64,000 bases of DNA from Candidatus Heimdallarchaeota archaeon (GTDB lineage: Archaea > Asgardarchaeota > Heimdallarchaeia > Heimdallarchaeales > Kariarchaeaceae). The DNA lies in the NCBI GenBank assembly GCA_030149205.1, contig JASBSB010000006.1, forward strand, positions 1 through 64,000, given 5' to 3'. The position numbers were made by a program, and so were the translations under genes. The notes under the pieces were generated by a model, which did no database searches, was not told the origin of the DNA, and was given only the letters and a program-made list of their open reading frames with translations. Within the stretch, counting starts at the first letter, position 1. Each line of letters begins with the position of its first letter. Of this stretch, positions 9,498 through 18,101 are shown piece after piece.

Positions 9498-10289
9498 ATG
9501 ATAAATTCAGAAATAATATTAGGAGAATTCGGAGAAATAATACAAGGGAAAAACAACAAATTCGGTAAAAATGTAATGGTGTTAGGAAAACTTAAAATCG
9601 GAAAAAATAACCACATTGGAAATAACGTTGTTTTCTCAGGCAATGTAACAATCGGAGACGGAAATTTCATTGGAGATTTTGCGACTATTGGGTCATTACC
9701 ACACCATTCTAGAAAAAAATATGAATTTTCAAATGAATTTTTGGATGGAAGCCTATCAATTGGTGACCAAAATATTTTTAGAAATTTTATAACAATAGAT
9801 TTGCCGATAGAGACGAAAACAGAAATTAAAAACCGCAATTTTTTTATGAGTTATATTTACATTGGACATGACAGTAAAATTTTTAACGAGTGTATTCTAA
9901 GCTCACACGTAAAATTGGGAGGTTTTACTAAAATAAACTCAAGTTCTAATTTGGGAATGGGTGTTTCAGTTCATCAATTTTCAACTCTAGGTGCCTTTTC
10001 AATGATTGGAATGAATGCAACTGTAATAAAAGACCATCCACCATTTTTAGTAAGTGTTGGAACACCAGCAGTTCCAAAAAAAATTAATACATATGCACTT
10101 CAAAAAGGTGGTTTCGAGGAAAAACATATTAGATTTATAGAAAAATTCTATCGAAATTTAACTCTTGGAGGGAAATTCACATCAGAATTAGCTCATTGCC
10201 CAAAACAATTAAAACTCTTTTTTGTTGAGTTCCTAAATCAAAGAGTTGAATCTAGAGAAATGGTAGACCTATCCAACATAAACAAATAG
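9498..10289 (+). CDS. LpxA-like left-handed beta-helix acyltransferase
   Basis: A 263-residue acyltransferase of the LpxA type. Hexapeptide repeats (IGKNNHIGNNVVFSGNVTIG and similar) fill residues 15-180. The LpxA signature follows: YIGHDSKIFNECILSSHV holds the histidine that corresponds to the catalytic His of IAHDC in bacterial LpxA, and GVSVHQFSTLGAFSMIG and DHPPFLVSVGTPA follow in the expected order. The C-terminal helical domain (YALQKGGFEEKHIRFIEKFY) matches LpxA rather than short WbpD-like acetyltransferases. LpxA transfers an acyl group to UDP-GlcNAc or, in some species, to UDP-GlcNAc3N. Archaea have no lipid A, so the role must differ; N-acylation of the amino sugar made by the enzymes at 3854-5874 is my inference. 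Confidence 0.85.
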   Translation: MINSEIILGEFGEIIQGKNNKFGKNVMVLGKLKIGKNNHIGNNVVFSGNVTIGDGNFIGDFATIGSLPHHSRKKYEFSNEFLDGSLSIGDQNIFRNFITIDLPIETKTEIKNRNFFMSYIYIGHDSKIFNECILSSHVKLGGFTKINSSSNLGMGVSVHQFSTLGAFSMIGMNATVIKDHPPFLVSVGTPAVPKKINTYALQKGGFEEKHIRFIEKFYRNLTLGGKFTSELAHCPKQLKLFFVEFLNQRVESREMVDLSNINK

Positions 10290-10520
10290 TTTGTTGATTT
10301 AAATTATTGGAGTCTTCCATTAGAGTTTTTCAAATTAGTAATTATAAGAAAAAACGAGATTGAATAGACTGTCTTCAAAAGTACATTTGAAATAGAACCT
10401 AGGGAGTATAAAATTTAAAATTTGAAACAAAAGTAAAAAATTAGTTTTTAAACTTTTAATATAAAAAATAATACTTCTTTGAGGAAATTAATAAATCGTT
10501 TTAATTTTCAAAGCAAAAAA

Positions 10521-11648
10521 TCATTGATTTCCAATAAAATAGTCTTCTATTATACTTTTATAAACTTTTTCTGTTTTCTCCATTTCAATTTTATAATTAA
10601 ATTTTTTCAATACAAGTTCCCTGTTATTCTTTCCCATTTTTAATCCAAATTCCTTGTGATCAAGGAATTCTAAGATTCTTTCAGAAAGGGTTTTGAAATC
10701 ACCAAAACCAAATTGTAAAAAGTTCACATTAACTTTCATTCCGTTTTCTTCAGTGTCAGGATGTCCTGTGAAAATAACAGGCAACTCCATACTCATCGCC
10801 TCTAAAACACTTATTGGAACACCACCATCAGTTAAGGATGTTGACACAAAAATATCTGCTATTTTAAGGTATTTGACCATTTCCTTTTGATTAAGGTACC
10901 CCACAAAATTAACAAATTTAGTTAGATTTAACGTGTTTACTAAATTTTTTAGATTATTAAGTTCTGAACCTCGTCCAGCTAAAATAAATAAGACATTTGA
11001 TTGTTTTTTAATAACTAACGGAATTGCTTTGATTAACGTTTTCACATCGTATATATCATAAAAATTTCTGTTTGAAAAAATTATATACTTTTCTTCAGCA
11101 TTTAATATTTTCTTCAAGCTATTGTTTTTTGGGATGGGGGAAAAAATTTTAACATCAACTCCAAAGTGAGAATGAAACATTTTATCTTTTGGAGCACCTA
11201 AACTAATTAGTGCATTTCGAGTCACACCTCCAAAATATTGAAAATATTCGGATCTAGATACTGTAAATTTAGCCATCCACCTGTATAACAAATTATTACT
11301 AATTTCTTGTAAAACATCACTTCCCCATGCAGTCAATATAGTTTTGGTATAATTCCCTAAAGCTAAAAGGAAACCATATTTTATCACATAATGTGAATGA
11401 ATAATATCTGGTTTAATTTCATTTATGATACTTCTTATTTTTGATTTAAAATAAAAAATTTTTAAATATTTTGTATACTTATTACAGTTTAAAATATGGA
11501 TGTTAACTCCAGGAATTTCTTCGTAATCTGTTTGAAGAACAATTAGGTGTACTTCGTAGTGTTTCTCGACAAAGTACAAAACGAATTTTTTTGTATGTGG
11601 CATAGTAGCATCTGCCAGAAAACAAATTTTCATATTTCGAGAAAACAT
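10521..11648 (-). CDS. GT4-family glycosyltransferase
   Basis: A 375-residue GT-B enzyme. The N-terminal domain holds MKICFLADATMPHTKKFVLY, then IKPDIIHSHYVIKYGFLLAL and TAWGSDVLQE near residue 125. The C-terminal donor domain has IIFSNRNFYDIYDVKTLIKA, LFILAGRGSELNNLK near 220, FVNFVGYLNQKEMVKYLK, and the EX7E-type loop SLTDGGVPISVLEAMSMELP. The pattern is that of capsule and LPS GT4 enzymes. It is transcribed after the dehydratase at 11679-12716 with a 30-base gap, so the two probably form an operon with the flippase gene upstream. Donor and acceptor are unknown. Confidence 0.9.
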   Translation of the reverse strand: MFSRNMKICFLADATMPHTKKFVLYFVEKHYEVHLIVLQTDYEEIPGVNIHILNCNKYTKYLKIFYFKSKIRSIINEIKPDIIHSHYVIKYGFLLALGNYTKTILTAWGSDVLQEISNNLLYRWMAKFTVSRSEYFQYFGGVTRNALISLGAPKDKMFHSHFGVDVKIFSPIPKNNSLKKILNAEEKYIIFSNRNFYDIYDVKTLIKAIPLVIKKQSNVLFILAGRGSELNNLKNLVNTLNLTKFVNFVGYLNQKEMVKYLKIADIFVSTSLTDGGVPISVLEAMSMELPVIFTGHPDTEENGMKVNVNFLQFGFGDFKTLSERILEFLDHKEFGLKMGKNNRELVLKKFNYKIEMEKTEKVYKSIIEDYFIGNQ

Positions 11649-11678
11649 AAAAATTTAATAAGGGTTAGGGTTTTTAAC

Positions 11679-12716
11679 TTATGGTTTAAGAATATTTTTG
11701 AGATTTTGATAAATCTGTTTTAAGTCAAGTAAGTTTTGTGGGTCATTGGAAGAGTATCTAACATTTTCAGATTTATGAAATCCAAATGGAAAATATACCT
11801 CTAGATGTTTATTTAATTCATTTGCTTTGTGAGTTAAAGGAAACAAAATTAACATCTCATTACTTTCTAAAACAAAATCTAAACTAGAATCCAAAATTAA
11901 CTCTTCATATAGTTTTTCACCAGGTTTTTTTCCAGTTAACAAAAACTCATTTTGGTCTATATTTTTGATTTTTAAATAGGAATTAGCCAAATCACCAATT
12001 TTCACAGAAGGCATTTTTAATATAAATATCTCTCCTTTATTTACTATCGTTGACGCTTTAAGTACAAGCTCTACACTTTCAGGTATAGTCATAAAAAACC
12101 TTGTCATTTTTGGGTCAGTCACTGTAATTTTTTCATTATTTTGAATCTGTTTCTCCCAAATTTCAATAACCGATCCTCTTGAGGCAATAACATTACCAAA
12201 TCGAACTATCCCAAATTTAGTTGAAATATTGAATTTTGAAGTTGCTGCTGCACTAATCAACCGTTCAGCTACAAGTTTGGTGGCACCCATTAAATTTGAT
12301 GGGTTAACAGCCTTGTCTGTTGAAATTAGAATTACCTTCTCTATTTTGTTTTTTATTGCACATTCTATAATGTTTTGAGTTCCTAAAATATTAGTTTTTA
12401 CTGCCTCAATTGGATTATATTCGCAAAGAACAACATGCTTTAAAGCTGCTGCATGAAAAATTATATCTATATTTTCTGTTAAATCCATCAACCGTTCTTT
12501 GTCTCTAATATCAGCTAAGTAATATTGGACATGAATTAGATCAGCTTTGTCTAACTCTAAAGTTTTATAAAAAATTTCAGTTTCTCTATTATCTAATATT
12601 AATAATCTCTTAATTTTAAATTTGGATATTCTGGCAGCAAGTTGATTCCCTATGCTTCCCAACCCACCAGTTATCAACACAGATTTGTTTTCAAATTCAG
12701 AACCTAGATTATCCAC
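11679..12716 (-). CDS. CapD/PseB-like nucleotide-sugar 4,6-dehydratase (extended SDR)
   Basis: A 345-residue extended short-chain dehydrogenase/reductase. The cofactor loop is SVLITGGLGSIGNQLA near residue 14, and FHAAALKHVVLCEYNPIEAV lies near 88. The active-site region reads LISTDKAVNPSNLMGATKL near 132. Met replaces the usual catalytic Tyr, which is normal for the PseB/FlaA1/CapD group. GIVRFGNVIASRGSVIEIW and MTRFFMTIPESVELVL are also group landmarks. Relatives convert UDP-GlcNAc to a 4-keto-6-deoxy sugar. The product would be a precursor for a modified hexosamine in the surface glycan. It is the upstream partner of the GT4 gene. Confidence 0.9.
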   Translation of the reverse strand: MDNLGSEFENKSVLITGGLGSIGNQLAARISKFKIKRLLILDNRETEIFYKTLELDKADLIHVQYYLADIRDKERLMDLTENIDIIFHAAALKHVVLCEYNPIEAVKTNILGTQNIIECAIKNKIEKVILISTDKAVNPSNLMGATKLVAERLISAAATSKFNISTKFGIVRFGNVIASRGSVIEIWEKQIQNNEKITVTDPKMTRFFMTIPESVELVLKASTIVNKGEIFILKMPSVKIGDLANSYLKIKNIDQNEFLLTGKKPGEKLYEELILDSSLDFVLESNEMLILFPLTHKANELNKHLEVYFPFGFHKSENVRYSSNDPQNLLDLKQIYQNLKNILKP

Positions 12717-12833
12717 ATTTTTTTATAAATTGTTGAAATATAGATATTTCTATACATTTTAGCAATTTTAATGAATTAGGTAGTTACCGAAATAAACACA
12801 TACGAAATTTTTTTTCCATCTTGGAATAATATT

Positions 12834-14111
12834 TTAATTATTCTTTTTAAATTTTATAAGGAAAGGATATTGTAAAATACCAGAAAGAAAAAAGTAAAGA
12901 GCTAGAATTAACAATATGTCTGAAAAACTATTGGGTCTCAAAATTAACATTAATAAGAGGAATACAATGGCTGAAACACTTTTTGAAACAGTGTCTAATA
13001 AAAATTTATCAATACCAAATGAAAACCCAGAAATTGTAACAGAAAAAATCAAGAATAATACAATTAAACTAACAACAGCTAAATTATCTAAACTTAAGAT
13101 GATTTGAAGACCAAAATATGAAATCACTTCAGAATAGATGTTGAAAAGTTTTAAAATATAAAAAAATGTTAAATCAATGATAACTAAAGGTATAAGAACC
13201 TTATAAACTAAAATTGTTAAAAATTTTTTAGGGTTTGCTATGTGCTGAGCAAAAATTAGTAGACTTGAACTCAAGTTAGAAGCAAGAAGTGATCCTAATG
13301 AAATTATTAAAACTACTAGATCAAAAACAGGTACTTTAGATTTCCCCAGAACTGATTCAATATAGAGTGCGATTAGTAAAAATAATCCTTGAAATATGAA
13401 ATCAGAAAAAAGAATGTACTTAGATCTTTTCAATAACTTATAAATTATTTTTAAATCAAATTTACCTGTTCTCAAGGCAGGTAAAATATCAAGTTTAGAT
13501 ATCAAGAAAAAAGGAATAACAATTTGGGGAATTAAATAAGAGTAATAAAATAAAGTATAATGATCAGTATTTATTGATAAAATGATAATTAAAACCCCAA
13601 GAAATCTTAAAATTCCAGTCACTGCGTTAAGAGTTGAGACATAATTGATCTGATCAAATGCTTTTAATATTGCAGAAAAATTTATCATCAAAGATTGGAG
13701 CAAAAGTGCAACACTAAATGTAATTGTCAACAAAATATTCATTTTAAAATATAAACTTACACTAGCAAGTAAAATACTTAATATTAATGAATAAGTAAAA
13801 TTAAATACAAACAAAGTTTTAACCAAATTTAGATTGAAAATTATAAAATCGGGAGTTTGATTAACCTTTTTTTCACCTGAACTGTTGAATGTTTTACCAC
13901 CTAAAATTTGCATAATAGGAGCATAAAAATCTAGATGAGAAAACACTAAAAACAAATTAAAGTAATACAAAACAATTAAAAAATTGCTGTAAATTAAAGA
14001 AGGAATAAACTGAATCATTAAAAACCTGACAATAAAAGAAAAGCCTTGCAAGGCAAAAGAACCTAAAAATAACGAGAATGAGTATTTGAATATTTTAGTC
14101 CTAAGTGACAA
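12834..14111 (-). CDS. polysaccharide/lipid-linked oligosaccharide flippase, Wzx-like (MOP superfamily)
   Basis: A 425-residue integral membrane protein with about 12 hydrophobic segments. It opens YSFSLFLGSFALQGFSFIVR, the typical start of a Wzx/RfbX-type protein. Hydrophobic helices recur near residues 10, 45, 105, 130, 170, 195, 240, 275, 305, 340, 370 and 400, with short polar loops rich in Lys and Asn. Members of the family move undecaprenyl- or dolichyl-linked oligosaccharides across the membrane. It lies 117 bases upstream of the dehydratase on the same strand and completes the glycan assembly set. Assignment rests on topology, size and context rather than on a catalytic motif. Confidence 0.75.
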   Translation of the reverse strand: MSLRTKIFKYSFSLFLGSFALQGFSFIVRFLMIQFIPSLIYSNFLIVLYYFNLFLVFSHLDFYAPIMQILGGKTFNSSGEKKVNQTPDFIIFNLNLVKTLFVFNFTYSLILSILLASVSLYFKMNILLTITFSVALLLQSLMINFSAILKAFDQINYVSTLNAVTGILRFLGVLIIILSINTDHYTLFYYSYLIPQIVIPFFLISKLDILPALRTGKFDLKIIYKLLKRSKYILFSDFIFQGLFLLIALYIESVLGKSKVPVFDLVVLIISLGSLLASNLSSSLLIFAQHIANPKKFLTILVYKVLIPLVIIDLTFFYILKLFNIYSEVISYFGLQIILSLDNLAVVSLIVLFLIFSVTISGFSFGIDKFLLDTVSKSVSAIVFLLLMLILRPNSFSDILLILALYFFLSGILQYPFLIKFKKNN

Positions 14112-14224
14112 TATTCAATTTAATTCAATAAATGATATAAACTTTCTAATATAATTGAAAATTTTTTTCTGGAACAATATGAATTTGAGTTATCAGCGAA
14201 CTGAAAAATTCCAATTCAATTCAA

Positions 14225-15568
14225 CTAGGAAGGTATCCACACGGTATAGCTTTGTGGTGGTGCCCAGATCTCCACCCAGCCGTTTGAGTCAACCCATTCG
14301 CTGTTTGCCCTACCTGTTCCATCAGTCAGCAACTGGTCTGTCCATTTGGTGTGTACCCACTCTCCCTTCCAGGTGTTTCCGTCATTCATCATCAGTATAA
14401 GCCCAGGCTGTGAGCCGTAACCGTTTCGCTGCATGATATACAGGTCACCATCACTGTACAGCGTGCTGGTTGTCCCACCAGCGTAACCCTGTCGGAGAGA
14501 GATCAGGTTATTGATTGCAGATTTGAATCCCCAGTCAAAGTAGTCCCTCCAGAAGACTGTTGGGTACCCCTCGCTGAGTAGGATGAATGCGTATGCCATC
14601 TCCTTCATGGTAAAGATCTCATTTGTGTCATGGTTAGCGACAAATGTGGCGGTATTTAGTGGGTTTGTTGAGATAAGTCCAGCCGTGGCAAGATCTGCCA
14701 TGTTGTAGTATCCATTTCCCTCGCTCATATCTCTGAGTGCGTAATACAGTGGAAAATCGAATACTGAGGCGGTCCATCCAGCTCCACTGAGCCAGTTCTG
14801 CAGTGTTGCCTTGTTGGTGTCCCAATACTCACCGACCCCATATCCTCCGACTGTGTTCATCCAGTCCTTGACCATCCAAGAGTGGTATCCCTTGACATAG
14901 TCGAAGCGCCAATCAGTGAACCCAATGGTATCCCTGAGCCAAAGACCCCAGTCCAAGAACTGAGATCGAACGTACGGATTTGCGTGGGCAAGGTCAGGGA
15001 AACCGCCAAATGTCCCCTCATCATATGCCTCATACGTGGATGGGTGAAAATCATTGTACCCACGCAGGAACTTTCCACTTGCAACACCGCTAAAGTCGGT
15101 GTAGGTGTATGAGTTGGTGTTTGGGTTCCACTCTGACTGACCGCCACTGTTATGATTCATGACGATGTCTGCGGTCACATGGAGACCGTATGATTTGGCG
15201 GTTGATATGAGAGTGAGGAGATCCTGCTTGGTGCCAAATCTGGTTGGAATGGAACCCTTCTGGTTGTATTCTCCCAGATCATAATAGTCATATGGGTCGT
15301 ATCCCATTGAGTACCTTCCATTCATGGTCTTTGATGGTGGTGGGAGCCAGATGTTGTCAAAGCCAGCGGCAGAAATCTCTGAGAGCTTGGGGGTGACCTG
15401 GGTGTACCAGTCGAGTGGCACATCCCAGTAGAAAGATTGTAACATGACCCCAGAACCGAGCGATTTCAAGGTCGCTGCATTCGAGTTTAGGGTTGTCACA
15501 TGTAAGCTTGGTCCAATCATAATGAAAAGAACCAAGAAACTGAGTACCTTAAGTTTCATGTGTTTCAT
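14225..15568 (-). CDS. secreted GH13 alpha-amylase, Thermococcales-like
   Basis: A 447-residue starch-degrading enzyme. Residues 1-32 form a signal peptide (basic start, LSFLVLFIMIGPSL, then SNAA). The catalytic barrel starts GVMLQSFYWDVP and WLPPPSKTMNGRYSMGYDPY. The four GH13 regions are clear: DIVMNHNSGG, DWRFDYVKGYH (nucleophile Asp), GVGEYWDTN (acid/base Glu) and FVANHDTNEIF (third Asp). The sequence closely follows the extracellular alpha-amylases of Pyrococcus and Thermococcus throughout, including the C-terminal beta domain (WVEIWAPPQSYTVWIPS). The gene is near 50% G+C by eye, while its neighbours are near 30%, and its codon use differs. This points to recent transfer. It stands alone. 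Confidence 0.95.
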   Translation of the reverse strand: MKHMKLKVLSFLVLFIMIGPSLHVTTLNSNAATLKSLGSGVMLQSFYWDVPLDWYTQVTPKLSEISAAGFDNIWLPPPSKTMNGRYSMGYDPYDYYDLGEYNQKGSIPTRFGTKQDLLTLISTAKSYGLHVTADIVMNHNSGGQSEWNPNTNSYTYTDFSGVASGKFLRGYNDFHPSTYEAYDEGTFGGFPDLAHANPYVRSQFLDWGLWLRDTIGFTDWRFDYVKGYHSWMVKDWMNTVGGYGVGEYWDTNKATLQNWLSGAGWTASVFDFPLYYALRDMSEGNGYYNMADLATAGLISTNPLNTATFVANHDTNEIFTMKEMAYAFILLSEGYPTVFWRDYFDWGFKSAINNLISLRQGYAGGTTSTLYSDGDLYIMQRNGYGSQPGLILMMNDGNTWKGEWVHTKWTDQLLTDGTGRANSEWVDSNGWVEIWAPPQSYTVWIPS

Positions 15569-16265
15569 GAGTGGGATTATGTATCACTTACTACCTTATG
15601 AGCTTTTTTTACACTAACTGCAGAATCAGGAAATATCCATTGAATTAAAGGTGAATCTGGCAATTTCTAGAAACGAAACCATCCCTATGTTTCACCAATA
15701 TGGAAAACAGAGTCCAAGCTACTATCAATTTACAATAAATTTTTAGAATCTGGTTATCATATGTTTAATTTAATAATTTCCGATTCCTGAAAAAATTTAA
15801 GGGAGTTTCTGGTATATCCCGTGGTTTCTTAACATTTCCTGGGATTTCTATTGGTCATAAAACCTCCATAGTATCAATAATGTTGCAGAATTTCATAATA
15901 TCATTAATTCCACGGTCTGTAAAATTTGAAATATTTTCACAAATCATAAGACATCTGTAACAATTTCTATTTGTTTTGATCAATTTCAAGTATTACAAGT
16001 TGAAGCTTCTAGATTGAGTGAATTTAAGGGTGTGTGGAAGATGGAAATTAACAGTGGAGGATAATAGGGTAATACTGAAGGAATAGAATCGAAAGATGAA
16101 AACACCTTTGGCTGGTGAAAGTGACGTAGATGATGAGTACAAGTTTGAAATTGATGGCTAAAATTGGGAATATTTGATTTAGATAAAGAATTTTTGAAGG
16201 TTGAAAGTATGATGGAGATAAGCAAGCCTTAATTATTGTTCCCTATAGACCACATCAATAAATTT
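15569..16265. other. 697-base intergenic stretch, no gene seen
   Basis: AT-rich, with no frame that resembles a gene. A 79-codon minus-strand open stretch (15986-16225) is of low complexity (Ser, His, Pro) and matches no family I know. Confidence 0.5.
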
Positions 16266-16333
16266 TCTACTTGACACGTTAAATTAATACCATAATACAT
16301 TGAATTATCTATTTGACAAGTGAAGTTTAATAC
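16266..16333 (+). repeat. two imperfect 25-26-bp direct repeats, 42 bp apart
   Basis: tctacttgacacgttaaatt and its next five bases (16266-16290) recur as tctatttgacaagtgaagtt and its next six bases (16308-16333). Both copies end taatac and share tct-a-ttgaca--gt-aa. The start-to-start distance of 42 bp is four helical turns. They lie 230-300 bp upstream of the DoxX-like gene. They may bind a regulator or be the remains of a repeat; the sequence does not decide. Confidence 0.45.
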
Positions 16334-16515
16334 ACTGAAATCCTATAATAATAATTAAACTTAGGACTAACAAGATTCATAATGTAATATCAATTAGGAT
16401 TATAATATATCGTAATTTTACAATAATTCAATCATTTCAATAGAACAGTGAATAAATGCAAACAAAATAATACAAACACGTGCATTATTTCTATTTTTCT
16501 GCGTGATGTTAATAT

Positions 16516-16532
16516 ACTATATTTGCTATAGT
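16516..16532. promoter_or_regulatory. 17-bp palindrome upstream of the DoxX-like gene, probable operator
   Basis: ACTATA-tttgc-TATAGT is a perfect inverted repeat with 6-base arms and a 5-base spacer, 32 bases upstream of ATG 16565. Its layout, and the CTrTA-N5-TAyAG core, match the two palindromes in front of nirK (43010-43026 and 43176-43192). This suggests a regulator of the same winged-helix class. A second short hairpin, gactg-gcaaa-cagtc, follows at 16539-16553. Confidence 0.5.
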
Positions 16533-16564
16533 TTATATGACTGGCAAACAGTCGGTGAAACATC

Positions 16565-17077
16565 ATGAGTGATAAAGTAATTGATGGAACTACAGGAGCA
16601 GAAAAGGCATCCTTTGCACTGCTTCGTATTGGATTAGGCTGGATATTTTTCTGGGCCTTCATAGACAAGATGTTTGGACTTGGGTTTGCAACAAAACCTG
16701 GAAGTTCTTATCTGAATGGTAAATCAGTAACAGAGGGATTCTTAAAATTTGGGACAAAGGGTAAATCACTCCACGACTTCTACGCTTCAATAGCGGGGAA
16801 TCCAGTGGTAGATTTATTATTCCTCCTGGGTTTACTTGGTATTGGACTTGCCTTAATTTTGGGTATTGGTTTGAGAATTGCTGGTGTTTCTGGTATTATT
16901 TTGATGCTCCTTATGTGGTCAGCTCAGCTACCATTAACCAACAATCCTATTTTTGATGATCACATCATTTATGCCCTGATCCTCCTCTACTTCTTCTTTT
17001 CTCCAAAAGCTGGGGAATACTATGGACTTGGAACATGGTGGAAGGGTATTGTCGGAAACAACACCTGGTTACTTTAA
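16565..17077 (+). CDS. DoxX-like membrane protein
   Basis: A 170-residue membrane protein of the DoxX/DoxD type. The start LLRIGLGWIFFWAFIDKMFG is the family's first helix with its conserved R-x-x-x-G-x-x-F pattern. Three further helices lie near residues 78-100, 105-125 and 135-155. DoxD of Acidianus is the large subunit of thiosulfate:quinone oxidoreductase; many other DoxX proteins have unknown roles. A palindromic operator-like site lies just upstream, and a thioredoxin-fold protein follows 180 bases downstream, which suits a role in redox or sulfur stress. The substrate cannot be read. Confidence 0.75.
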   Translation: MSDKVIDGTTGAEKASFALLRIGLGWIFFWAFIDKMFGLGFATKPGSSYLNGKSVTEGFLKFGTKGKSLHDFYASIAGNPVVDLLFLLGLLGIGLALILGIGLRIAGVSGIILMLLMWSAQLPLTNNPIFDDHIIYALILLYFFFSPKAGEYYGLGTWWKGIVGNNTWLL

Positions 17078-17257
17078 TTTAAGAAGCTAATTCCCATAAA
17101 ATTAAATTTAGATTAAGATATTATCAGGAAACTCTTAAAGTCAAGATTCTTTGAATTGTTAATTTTATAAAATGATTATTCAACAGTAATAATAATCCCA
17201 CAGGGTAGATTTCATAAATACAACTTTACCTTTTAATAGAATTATTTCGAGTATTAT

Positions 17258-17863
17258 TTGTTGACAGAATCTATAGCATTACACTCACAACAAGAACAGA
17301 TTAATCATTTCTTCACAATTGGTATGGACTATGAATCTTACAAAGATAGGAGTGAAACCAAGCGTCAAAAGATGTTAAAGACTGAGGATGCCACCAGAGA
17401 GCTTGTTAAGGGGATTTCTGATGAGTTGATTAGTTATCTTGACGTTCCCTTAAAGGTTCTCTGTTTTGCTGAGAACTGGTGTGGAGACTGTGCAAATGCA
17501 GTCCCCGTAATTGCAGCACTGACAGATAGAATTCCAGGTTGGGAGTTAAAGATTGTTCCGAAGGATGAGCATCTAGATACATTTAACCAGATCTACAAGA
17601 CAGCTGGAAAAAGCAAGATCCCGCTTATCATTTTTGCCGACGAGGAGGGTAATGAGATCACACGTTGGGTTGAAAGATCAACTCAGGGATATCGACTGAT
17701 GACTGAGCTGTTGTCTAAACATCTACCCAGAGACGAATTGATCACTGAATTGAGGGATAATCCAGAATTTAACCCACCAGAGGTTACTAAGCATATCTTC
17801 AATGAGCTACTGGTAGCTGGTGAGAAATCAGCAGCAATGTGGCGCTCTATACATCACAAATAA
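17258..17863 (+). CDS. thioredoxin-fold protein with a WCGDC active site
   Basis: A soluble protein of 201 residues from TTG 17258; ATG 17324 would give 179 residues and is a possible alternative. The active site is CFAENWCGDCANAVPVIAAL near residue 70. It resembles thioredoxin's WCGPC, with Asp in place of Pro. The cis-Pro segment follows as KSKIPLIIFADEEG near 127. The long C-terminal helical tail, with HLPRDELITEL, is typical of the thioredoxin family found in archaea and Bacilli that act as disulfide reductases. No signal peptide is seen, so it is probably cytoplasmic. Confidence 0.8.
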   Translation: MLTESIALHSQQEQINHFFTIGMDYESYKDRSETKRQKMLKTEDATRELVKGISDELISYLDVPLKVLCFAENWCGDCANAVPVIAALTDRIPGWELKIVPKDEHLDTFNQIYKTAGKSKIPLIIFADEEGNEITRWVERSTQGYRLMTELLSKHLPRDELITELRDNPEFNPPEVTKHIFNELLVAGEKSAAMWRSIHHK

Positions 17864-18101
17864 TTCTAAATTCAGGTTAACTGGACCCCGCATATATTAC
17901 TCCCTTTGAGTGACCTACTATTTTCTGAGCAACACTAGTTGATGAATTGGAACCTTTTCTGTAAATCTATCAACAATGATTTCTCGAATTTATAAAGCGC
18001 TCGTGCTTAGTTATAATTTAAGTTGGACTTAGGTATGATTGACCATCGTAGGTTACAATTTCATATTACCAGTTATTTGAACCCCAATTTGGAAAACAAA
18101 T

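Noticed and set aside
14155..15147. Several open frames on both strands within the amylase gene
   Set aside because: The higher G+C content lengthens alternative frames; the GH13 frame is certain, and the others match nothing.
15986..16225. Minus-strand 79-codon frame rich in Ser, His and Pro
   Set aside because: Low complexity, no start signal, no family resemblance.
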